Source: Faecalicatena fissicatena (lineage in GTDB: Bacteria > Bacillota > Clostridia > Lachnospirales > Lachnospiraceae). Taken from it: 64,000 bases of DNA. The translations under genes and the position numbers were made by a program. The notes beneath the pieces are model-generated. The model saw nothing but the letters and a program-made list of their open reading frames with translations. It did not search any database and was not told the origin of the DNA. Shown here piece after piece: positions 23,684-30,888 of the stretch. The stretch spans positions 4,251-68,250 of the forward strand of contig LDAQ01000012.1 in the NCBI GenBank assembly GCA_001028025.1, read 5' to 3'. Every line of letters starts with the position of its first letter. Positions within the stretch are counted from its first letter, which is position 1.

Positions 23684-23821
23684 ATGGAGAACAACTATCA
23701 GATTGCCGACATATCCGGCCAATGCGTCCATGAGATTGACCAGCTTCAGAAAACCCTGAAGGATAAAACGAATCAGGATATTATACTGGTTGCTTATACC
23801 CCTTCCGAGAAGCAGGCCTGA
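23684..23821 (+). CDS. Small conserved-looking protein, 45 residues
   Basis: ATG 23684 follows an excellent AAGGAGGTG ribosome site. The product, MENNYQIADISGQCVHEIDQ followed by LQKTLKDKTNQDIILVAYTPSEKQA, is acidic and mostly helical, without membrane segments. A strong terminator follows at 23899-23940. I recognise no family; the ribosome site and terminator argue for expression. It is too short for default gene calling. Confidence 0.6.
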   Translation: MENNYQIADISGQCVHEIDQLQKTLKDKTNQDIILVAYTPSEKQA

Positions 23822-23898
23822 AGTTTCCAGGAGAATATGGCCTGGACATCGCAAAATTGATTCCGCGAAATCATATGCCCGCAGAATCATTCTAACAC

Positions 23899-23940
23899 AA
23901 AAGGTCATTTTCCTGTATGTATACAAGAAAATGACCTTTT
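23899..23940. terminator. Two-way intrinsic terminator
   Basis: AAAAGGTCATTTTC (23899-23912) pairs perfectly with GAAAATGACCTTTT (23927-23940). It separates the short gene from the convergent DUF3788 gene. Confidence 0.85.
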
Positions 23941-23962
23941 ATTAACACTATTATATCTGTTT

Positions 23963-24427
23963 CTAATCAATTTCCTCAGGGCTGCCGGCCGCTCCTTTTT
24001 TCTTTGGAGGATGGATTCTGATACAGAGCAGCTCTTTTACTTCCTCATAAATTATTTCCGAGGTCACATCAATCATCAGCCACCTGGAACCATTGAATAC
24101 ATTTGTTTTCTTATAAAGTTCCTGCAGATACTTGCTGAAAGACCCCAGCATCAGTTCAGTCTCCGGTGCCTCTTTTCTGCCGATCGATACCAGGCAGGTA
24201 AAATACCCCTTATTCGGATACAGCGTGCACAACGCCCTGCTGCTTTTTTTATATTTTACATTCCATCCCGGCGCTCCGGAACATCTGCTGTATTCTACAG
24301 CCGGTCTTATGGAATAGGTTTCCTCGATAAATTCACACAGCCCGTCCCAGAACGGACAGTCTACATAGGCGCTGATGTCTTTGAACTCCGGTTTGTCCTC
24401 TCTTGTGTATGCTTCAATCCATCCCAT
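23963..24427 (-). CDS. DUF3788-family protein
   Basis: A 154-residue cytoplasmic protein with the usual plan of the DUF3788 family: an N-terminal FWDGLCEFIEETYSIRP segment, CSGAPGWNVKYKKSSRALCTLYPNKGYF (read in parts) and a final RWLMIDVTSEIIYEEVKELLCIR. The function of the family is not known. It lies directly downstream of the MerR/GyrI-type regulator on the same strand (69-base gap), so the two may be co-transcribed; related proteins often occur near GyrI-like ligand-binding proteins. Confidence 0.75.
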   Translation of the reverse strand: MGWIEAYTREDKPEFKDISAYVDCPFWDGLCEFIEETYSIRPAVEYSRCSGAPGWNVKYKKSSRALCTLYPNKGYFTCLVSIGRKEAPETELMLGSFSKYLQELYKKTNVFNGSRWLMIDVTSEIIYEEVKELLCIRIHPPKKKGAAGSPEEID

Positions 24428-24496
24428 GATATTTCCTCCGTCAATCTAATTTTGTATCTATCATATCACAGAAACCAGGACATCTGTGTGTCGTCT

Positions 24497-25315
24497 TTAT
24501 TTCTTTTTCACGGGATAGCAGACTTCAGTCACCAGATCATCCTGGCTTTTTGCCTCGTATGGGCTTACATGGTAAATACAGAATGACGGACCGTCGAATT
24601 CATAGCCATTTTCCTGAATCCAGTTGGCAACACATTCATTTACCTTTGTAATCTGCCCGTAGCTTCCATTGTATGTTGCGGATGCTATCTGTATCGGCGC
24701 CACCGTCTTGAACTTTACATGTTCCGTATCTTTATAAGATCCCTCCACGCAGGCCTGTATCTCGACATCCACATCGCCTTCTTTGTATCCCTCATCGTGA
24801 AAAATTGCGAGTCCGTAACACGGCACAGCCTGCTTTACATACTGGGGGGCAATTTCCTCATTTAAAATCTGCCACAGCATTCCTTCTGCGTCATATGCAG
24901 GGATTACCTGACGCACACTTGCTACATTTCTCTCGGGGAGCATCTTTAACGTTACTTCATAATTCATTAGATTACCGTCCTTTCTCAACCATCTGATCGT
25001 GTTGTCAAGAAGCTGTAACCGTTCTTTTGTCAGTCTCTCCTGCTCCTCCAGTTCCCTGCGTTTTACAAGCAGGAATTCTTCTATGGCCTGGGAATTATCA
25101 TATTTCTCTAGGATCTCCCGGATGACCGTAAGGCCAAATCCCATGTTCTTCAGGACCTGGATTCTTTCTGCCAGCGGCAGCTGAGAGACACCATAATAGC
25201 GGTAGCCGGAAAGGTCATCCACGACCTCCGGTTTCAGCAGGCCGATCTCATCATAATGGCGCAGCATGCGGATACTGATTCTTGACAATTTTGAAAAATC
25301 TCCTATTTTTAACAT
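24497..25315 (-). CDS. MerR-family regulator with GyrI-like ligand-binding domain
   Basis: A 272-residue regulator. Residues 1-75 are a MerR winged helix-turn-helix (MLKIGDFSKLSRISIRMLRHYDEIGLL read in parts, YRYYGVSQLPLAERIQVLKNMGF), then a coiled coil, and residues 115-270 form a GyrI/Rob-like domain (EVTLKMLPERNVASVRQVIP, then CYPVKKK at the end). This is the BltR/BmrR layout that activates efflux or detoxification genes when a hydrophobic drug binds. The ATG at 25315 follows GAAAGGTGG; a GTG three codons upstream lies within that site and is unlikely. Confidence 0.9.
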   Translation of the reverse strand: MLKIGDFSKLSRISIRMLRHYDEIGLLKPEVVDDLSGYRYYGVSQLPLAERIQVLKNMGFGLTVIREILEKYDNSQAIEEFLLVKRRELEEQERLTKERLQLLDNTIRWLRKDGNLMNYEVTLKMLPERNVASVRQVIPAYDAEGMLWQILNEEIAPQYVKQAVPCYGLAIFHDEGYKEGDVDVEIQACVEGSYKDTEHVKFKTVAPIQIASATYNGSYGQITKVNECVANWIQENGYEFDGPSFCIYHVSPYEAKSQDDLVTEVCYPVKKK

Positions 25316-25357
25316 TGGTACCACCTTTCACATATGTGTTTTTCTGAGCTCATTTAT

Positions 25358-25388
25358 ACCATAGAATATACCATAGTGTGAGAGTCAA
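25358..25388 (-). promoter_or_regulatory. MerR-type promoter with 19-base spacer
   Basis: On the reverse strand, TTGACT (25383-25388) and TATGGT (25358-25363) are 19 bases apart, the over-long spacing that MerR proteins correct by twisting DNA. A direct repeat CTATGGTAT lies across it. Consistent with self-control of the downstream MerR gene. Confidence 0.45.
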
Positions 25389-25525
25389 GCCTTTCTTTCA
25401 AATTCGTCAAAAAATCATTGCCATGCCAAATCCTCCCGCTGCAGGCAGCTGTGTCTTTTCCACTCCGCGTCAGCCTCCAGAAGGCTGACAAACCTGCTCC
25501 TGCCCCAGAAAAAATAGTATGACAC

Positions 25526-26611
25526 TTAATCCGTTGTCCCGGCATCCCTGAACTGGAAGCGCTCATCCCTTTTGAATCTTTTTCTGGACGGATTGCCTTC
25601 ACACCGGTATACCGCCGGTTCCATCAGATCATAGATCACCGACCATACCGTGTCTTTTCCTGTATCCCTGTCATACTGACACAGAAAGCCATGCTTTCCC
25701 GAAAGTACTTCTTCCGCAAATTCACGGCTCCTTTCCCTGTTCTTTAACAGTGCATCCTCAATCGTGCTGTATCGCTCCTCCGCCATCCAGTCATCAATAT
25801 CTTTAACGCGGTACTCCTTCATCTGCTCCAGATGAAATGAATTTACCGCACAGACTTCCGGATAATCTTCCGATATATACCGTACCTCTAATGCCTCACA
25901 GTTGCACTCAATGAGGGCCGCGTTTCCCAACCGGTCCGCTGCGGTAAATGTCTGGCTGGATGCAATGGGCAGCCGTCCCAGTGCCTCAACAAACTCCGGC
26001 ACTGTCCTGCATTTTTCCAGGCCGTAGCGGAGCAGCATCCCTGCATTGATCCCCGGCTTTAGAACCTTCGGATACACAGAAGTCAACCCCACCGCGAAAC
26101 CATATTCATTGATACCGTCCTCCATCTCCACGAACGCAGTTGTATTCCCCTGAAATGAATACGTCCCGTTCTGCAGCTTATAAATACAGTTCATATACAA
26201 TTTTTCAATCTCCGTTAAAAAATCGCTGTTCCTGGCCAGAATACACCCTGATGCCTTTTTCTTTCTGAAAACTGCTGTATCTGCGGCAGACTCCCCGCGC
26301 TCATCCGGCCTAATGCCATGAAATACCAGACAGGAGCATTTTTGCTCCGGCATGATACAGTACATGCTCATCAGAACTGCCTCCAGCTTTTCCGCTTTCA
26401 TTTTCTGTCCGTCCGCAATTCCCCTGATTTCTTCCAGAATCTCCGGATAATACTCTTTATAAAAGGGAATACATTTCTGGCTGAACCGTTCTCGCTCTCC
26501 TTCTACTGAAAACGGTACTGTGTCCATCAGATGCTTTCCCTTACTGTACAACAGATTTCCCCAACGAAATCCAATTTCATAATGCGTTCCTTTAAATCTT
26601 GCATGGTACAT
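25526..26611 (-). CDS. C45-family acyltransferase/amidohydrolase (penicillin V acylase-like, Ntn fold)
   Basis: A 361-residue protein of the acyl-CoA:6-aminopenicillanic acid acyltransferase family (peptidase C45). It starts with the family opener YHARFKGTHYEIGFRWGNLL; the likely nucleophile is C92 in EQKCSCLVF, exposed by self-cleavage before it, followed by ARNSDF and NEYGFAVGLTSVYP, and VNSFHLEQMK. Such enzymes cleave or form amide bonds; the real substrate is unknown. Ribosome site GGAGAGC before ATG 26611. The stretch 25316-25525 below it holds only the MerR promoter and a short GTCAGCCT hairpin at 25469-25489. Confidence 0.85.
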   Translation of the reverse strand: MYHARFKGTHYEIGFRWGNLLYSKGKHLMDTVPFSVEGERERFSQKCIPFYKEYYPEILEEIRGIADGQKMKAEKLEAVLMSMYCIMPEQKCSCLVFHGIRPDERGESAADTAVFRKKKASGCILARNSDFLTEIEKLYMNCIYKLQNGTYSFQGNTTAFVEMEDGINEYGFAVGLTSVYPKVLKPGINAGMLLRYGLEKCRTVPEFVEALGRLPIASSQTFTAADRLGNAALIECNCEALEVRYISEDYPEVCAVNSFHLEQMKEYRVKDIDDWMAEERYSTIEDALLKNRERSREFAEEVLSGKHGFLCQYDRDTGKDTVWSVIYDLMEPAVYRCEGNPSRKRFKRDERFQFRDAGTTD

Positions 26612-26746
26612 ATTCAGCTCTCCTTCATATTGATTTTGAAAGCCGCCGACTGCTTTATGGAAAGCATAATTGAATAAAAATTTTATGTCAATACTTGTTT
26701 TTTATAGGGAACATAATTCGGTTTTTTGAACGGGGGAGGGGGGGAC

Positions 26747-27097
26747 GCCTGCGGTGGAACGGGACGGGGGAAGACACCAGCATATATCTGTCTGGAGTGC
26801 GGCCGTTGCGCTAAGCAGCAGTAAGAGGAAACACACAAAATCAGCCGGCACTGTACGCATTCACCGCCTACTCTGATGAGTAGACGGCTCAGGCGTACAG
26901 AAAAGTTAATTTGGTGATTAACTTTTCTCCGGCTGATTTTGTGTGTTTCCTCTAACTGCTGCTAAGCTCACTTTATGCATTCCATACAGATATATGCTGG
27001 TGTCTCCCCCCGTCCCGTTCCACCGCAGGCTGGGTTCATCCACCGGCAGGTAAGACCATGTTCTCTATGGGGAAATTCCAGGCGGGGGCAGCGGATG
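26747..27097 (+). repeat. Long palindromic element, copy C
   Basis: A 284-base palindrome (26747-27030) with a 65-base tail. It is closest to copy A. The arms differ from A in the outer 40 bases (for example GCGGTGGAACGGGACGGGGG) but these changes are matched in the right arm (CCCCCGTCCCGTTCCACCGC), so pairing is kept. The centre repeats GCATTCACCG, loop CTGATG in a CTACT/AGTAG stem, CGGCTCAGGCGT, and a second hairpin with loop TTGGTG. Tail: CATCC near 27037 pairs with GGATG near 27093, enclosing GGCAGGTAAGACC and GGCGGGGGCAGCGG. No gene is seen in 26612-27186. Confidence 0.9.
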
Positions 27098-27186
27098 TGT
27101 AAGGGCTGCGCGGAACTGTTGAATCTGGTAAGTTGTGTAGTTTTCTCTTTCTACATTCTTACGCTCATGAGGCTGAAGCTCGTGAG

Positions 27187-28425
27187 CTATATCTTGGAGA
27201 AGTTTCTTACTAAGAGATCGCTTTTTTCTATGAAATCCTCTATAGTATCGAATCCTGATTCTTCCAGCATTTTCATTACGTAGGGGTTCTCCAGAGGGGT
27301 CGCAAATGGGGCCTTGTCTCCGTATGCATCTACATGGCTGCGGCCTTCCTGTCTGTCCAGTACTGCTTTGGGGCCGCCTACACAGCCGCCCACGCAGCCC
27401 ATGCCTTCAAAAAAGTTGGCGTCTGTTTCTCCGTTCTGTATCTTTTTGATGAGTTCCCGGCAGGCCGGGATTCCGTCGGCCTGTTCTGCTTTGACTTTTA
27501 TTTTACGATCAGGCCTCAGCTGTTTTTCGGTTTCCTGTACAGCCTCACTGACTCCGCCGGTTCTTGCGTATATGCGTCCTGCTCTTGAGGAATGCTCTTT
27601 TTCTTTGTCTGCCAGTTCTTCCGGGCGGATGTCGGCGGCATCGAAAATGTCCTGCACTTCCTGGAATGTTAGTACGTAGTCTACTGCACCGACCAGATCG
27701 GGCTCTTTTGCTTCGCTTTTTTTGGCCAGGCAGGGGCCGGCAAATACGGTGACGGCATCCGGGTGAAGGCGTTTGATCATCCGGCCGCAGGCAACCATGG
27801 GAGAGACTGCTCCTGGGACATGTGGCATCAGTTCGTGGTACATTTTACGGATCATAGATATCCAGATGGGACAGCAGCAGCTTGTGAGCTGGTAATCTCC
27901 CGCTTCCCTGACATGTTTGTCAAACTCCAGCGCTTCTTTCAGGGTCAGGATGTCTGCAAAGAGTGCAACCTCCACCATACCGGTAAAGCCCAGTGCCTGA
28001 AATGCGGTCCGCAGCTTTCCCGGCGTCACCTTTTCTGAAAACTGCCCTAAAAATGCGGGGGCAACCATCATATATACCGGGCCTTTTGCCTCTCTTACTG
28101 CTTTCATTGCCGGCAGCACATCCCTGCCCGCTGTGATTTTATCCGTTTTACATGCTTCAATACATGCCTCACAGCCGATGCACAGATCCGGGTTGATAAA
28201 TAGTTTACCGTCCTCCCCAGCTTCAATTGCGTCAAAGATGCAGCTGTTCTGGCATGCACGCTCATATTCACACTCTTCACATGGTTCATTAAACACTACA
28301 GGGGCATGGTTCTGAGGGTTGAGCAGACAGTCCAGGTGATAGGGATGGTACTCCGGCGGCAGAGGCGCCTTTAATGATATTTTTCGTTTCATAATCTCCC
28401 GGTAAAGCTCTTCGAATGTTTTCAT
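27187..28425 (-). CDS. FeFe-hydrogenase-like iron-sulfur protein
   Basis: A 412-residue protein with an N-terminal cysteine cluster (CEECEYERACQNSC), a ferredoxin-type 4Fe-4S motif (CIGCEACIEACKTD), and an FeFe-hydrogenase large-subunit domain. The three H-cluster motifs are present in altered form: TSCCCPIW, GPCLAKKSE and EGMGCVGGCVGG, in place of the usual TSCCPxW, MPCxxKxxE and ExMACxxGCxxGGG. All cluster cysteines remain. Such short proteins include sensory or accessory hydrogenases as well as catalytic ones. The start at 28425 (GGGAG nine bases upstream) is preferred to the ATG at 28440. No maturase genes are in the window. Confidence 0.88.
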   Translation of the reverse strand: MKTFEELYREIMKRKISLKAPLPPEYHPYHLDCLLNPQNHAPVVFNEPCEECEYERACQNSCIFDAIEAGEDGKLFINPDLCIGCEACIEACKTDKITAGRDVLPAMKAVREAKGPVYMMVAPAFLGQFSEKVTPGKLRTAFQALGFTGMVEVALFADILTLKEALEFDKHVREAGDYQLTSCCCPIWISMIRKMYHELMPHVPGAVSPMVACGRMIKRLHPDAVTVFAGPCLAKKSEAKEPDLVGAVDYVLTFQEVQDIFDAADIRPEELADKEKEHSSRAGRIYARTGGVSEAVQETEKQLRPDRKIKVKAEQADGIPACRELIKKIQNGETDANFFEGMGCVGGCVGGPKAVLDRQEGRSHVDAYGDKAPFATPLENPYVMKMLEESGFDTIEDFIEKSDLLVRNFSKI

Positions 28426-28566
28426 TTCAATTTCTCCCATTTCTAACTGATATTACCAGTTATTATGGGCGGGGCATCCTGATTTTATGCACACGCAAAA
28501 CGCCCGGATGCTGTGTCGGCACCGGGCGCTATGTATGCTGCTGCGTAACTGGTATTCTGTTTTCGT

Positions 28567-29454
28567 TCAATCTTTCCTTGTATCACCCCAGAAGAACAGT
28601 GCGACTGTGCCCGGGCCAGTATGGCTTCCGATTGTTGTCCCAACACTGTTGATCACAACTTTTCCATTCAGCTTTGGAAAACGCTCCTCTATCATATCCG
28701 CTACTTTTTTGGCATCATCGTAGCAGTCTGAATGGGAGATAAAGCACTTTCCTGAGTAATCCAGCCTGTCCTCTGCAAACAGTTCCATTTTTTTAACGAT
28801 CTCCCGGATTACCTTTTTCTTACCCCTGATTTTAAAACGGGGGATCAGATGCCCGCTATTGTCCATGTTTAGCAGCGGACAGATCTCAAGTGCAGTCCCA
28901 AACCATCCCGATACCTTGGAAATACGTCCTCCCTTTACATAAAAGGTCAGATCTGTTGAGAAAAACCAGTGGTGCAGATCCAGTCTGTGCTCCTCTGCCC
29001 AATGGTAAATCTCCTCGAGGCTCCTTCCCTCGTCCCGCAGGTCGGCCAGGCGATCCATGAGCAGGCCGTAGCCGGAAGAAGCACCCAGCGAATCCACAAT
29101 AAAAATCTTCCTGTCCGGGAATTCCTCCAGCAGTGCTTCTTTTGCCGTCTCGGCAGAATTGATTACTCCAGAAAGTCCGGAAGACAGACACACGTGCAGG
29201 ATATCCTTGCCCTGGATCAGTATACTCCGGAAATAATCCATAAATTCTCCGGCATTTACCTGTGAAGTCTTGGTGTCCGCACCCTCTTTCATCCTGGCAT
29301 AGAACTCTTTGAAGGGCATGCTCTGCCCCAAATCATCCTGATATTCTGTACCATCTAAGTAATAATGAAAACAGATATATGAAATATCCCGTTTTCTGAA
29401 ATGCTCCGGCGACAAATCCGCAGTAGAGCAACAGCTTAATACATAATTTCCCAC
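28567..29454 (-). CDS. DegV-family fatty-acid-binding protein
   Basis: A 295-residue two-domain protein of the DegV (FakB) family, which binds fatty acids and presents them to the FakA kinase. Recognisable segments are LSCCSTADLSPEHF, CFHYYLDGTEYQDD, TSQVNAGEFMDYF, CLSSGLSGVINSAE, VDSLGASSGYGLLM and the final VGTTIGSHTGPGTVALFFWG, the usual ligand- and contact-forming regions. ATG 29454 with GAGAGAATTGTGG upstream. It lies after the hydrogenase gene on the same strand but across a 126-base gap. Confidence 0.9.
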   Translation of the reverse strand: MGNYVLSCCSTADLSPEHFRKRDISYICFHYYLDGTEYQDDLGQSMPFKEFYARMKEGADTKTSQVNAGEFMDYFRSILIQGKDILHVCLSSGLSGVINSAETAKEALLEEFPDRKIFIVDSLGASSGYGLLMDRLADLRDEGRSLEEIYHWAEEHRLDLHHWFFSTDLTFYVKGGRISKVSGWFGTALEICPLLNMDNSGHLIPRFKIRGKKKVIREIVKKMELFAEDRLDYSGKCFISHSDCYDDAKKVADMIEERFPKLNGKVVINSVGTTIGSHTGPGTVALFFWGDTRKD

Positions 29455-29738
29455 AATTCTCTCCCTCTTTTCTGTTGCATTTATATTTTTATCTTACTCG
29501 TGTATCACAGTAATGTCAACCGTTTTATATAGTTATAAATACTACCTTTTGCACGTAAAGAATTGGAAACACATATATATGAACTACCTTGCTGCATGCC
29601 GTACTTCACTGTGAACCAAACTCTTTACTCAGGGCACTTAAAAAGCGATTTCTATACTATTTTTAAGGAATCTGGTGCATTGTCATTCCCGCCACCCCAA
29701 TATAAAATAAAAGAAAAAGCAAAATAGGAGGAAACTGT

Positions 29739-30815
29739 ATGACTTCAAAAGAGCGCGTAATGGCTGTATTTGCCCATCAAATTCCGGACCGGGTCCCAAT
29801 GTGGTGCGGGGCATCCCCTGATTTTATGGCAAAGGCACGCAGCTTTCTAAATGTAAAAAGTGACGAGGATGTTTTCCTTCGTTTTCATGATGATTTCCGG
29901 CGTGTCTACTCACGATATACCGGACCGGACAGATTCAACCCGGACTATGATTCAGGCGACGGAAAAACGGTATCCATATTCGGCATCGAGAGGGAGGGAA
30001 TCGGCTATGGGCAGGCAGCGCTGCACCCCCTTGCCGGTGCCTCTGTGGAGGCAATTCATGCCTACTCATGGCCTTCTCCAGACTGGTATGATGTCTCACA
30101 TATCCGGGAAGATGCACTGGCATGGGACAATCAATACGCCATTCTGGGCGGGGAATGGTGCCCCATTTTTCACGATGCCATTGATCTGCTTGGCATGGAA
30201 AACATGATGATACTTATGTATGAGGATCCTGACATTGTACATGCTGTTCTCTCCCATGTCACAGACTTCTATTATGAATTATCCAAACGAGTCTTCGAAG
30301 CGGCCCGCGGGGCAATCGATATCTTCTTTATCGGAAACGATCTGGGCAGCCAGACCGGACCTCTTATCGGAGAAGGTTTATTCCGCGAGTTTATCTGCCC
30401 TTACCTGAAGCGTCTGACAGATCTTGGAAAAGAATACGGGCTTCTCACTATGATGCACTGCTGCGGCAGCTATACCCAGCTGATGCCTGCTCTGATTGAG
30501 AATGGGATCTCCGCCGTCCAGAGTCTGCAGCCAATTACACGTGAAATGCAGCCGGCTTATCTGAAAGAACACTTTGGAGGAAGACTGATCCTGAATGGAT
30601 GCATAGATTCTATCGATATCCTGATAAACGGAAATGTAGAAGACACAGTCCGGGCTACACGTGATACAGTCCGATGTATGAAGCCCGGGGGTGGATACAT
30701 CCTCTCTCCAAGCCACGATTACCTTCTGGAAGAGACTCCGGTTGAGAATGTACTTGCGATGTACGATACCTGCCTGGAAGAGGGCGGGTACGCCAATCTG
30801 GCTGATATACAGTAA
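29739..30815 (+). CDS. URO-D-fold methyltransferase (uroporphyrinogen decarboxylase family)
   Basis: A 358-residue TIM-barrel protein beginning MTSKERVMAVFAHQIPDRVPM, the standard opening of the MtaA/MtbA-like branch of the uroporphyrinogen decarboxylase family, followed by IGNDLGSQTGPLIGEGLFREF, MMHCCGSYTQLMPALIENGI and LILNGCIDS. The HxCG motif (H-C-C-G) typical of zinc-binding methyl transfer proteins is visible. In Lachnospiraceae such proteins act in corrinoid-dependent demethylation rather than haem synthesis; no corrinoid protein adjoins here, so the role is open. Strong ribosome site AGGAGGAAACTGT. Ends at the 30817 terminator. Confidence 0.85.
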   Translation: MTSKERVMAVFAHQIPDRVPMWCGASPDFMAKARSFLNVKSDEDVFLRFHDDFRRVYSRYTGPDRFNPDYDSGDGKTVSIFGIEREGIGYGQAALHPLAGASVEAIHAYSWPSPDWYDVSHIREDALAWDNQYAILGGEWCPIFHDAIDLLGMENMMILMYEDPDIVHAVLSHVTDFYYELSKRVFEAARGAIDIFFIGNDLGSQTGPLIGEGLFREFICPYLKRLTDLGKEYGLLTMMHCCGSYTQLMPALIENGISAVQSLQPITREMQPAYLKEHFGGRLILNGCIDSIDILINGNVEDTVRATRDTVRCMKPGGGYILSPSHDYLLEETPVENVLAMYDTCLEEGGYANLADIQ

Positions 30816-30816
30816 A

Positions 30817-30878
30817 AACGGCCGGCCAGGTTCAGGGACGGGCATAAGCCCATTCGTCCCCGCCCCTGGCCGGCCGTT
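30817..30878. terminator. Two-way terminator with nested stem
   Basis: AACGGCCGGCCAGG (30817-30830) pairs perfectly with CCTGGCCGGCCGTT (30865-30878); inside, GGGACG pairs with CGTCCC. It separates the convergent methyltransferase and hybrid-kinase genes. Confidence 0.85.
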
Positions 30879-30888
30879 CATTATCTTA

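Noticed and set aside
25469..25489. Short hairpin GTCAGCCT/AGGCTGAC as a terminator after the C45 gene
   Set aside because: There is no T-run on the appropriate strand and the stem is short; it may be incidental.
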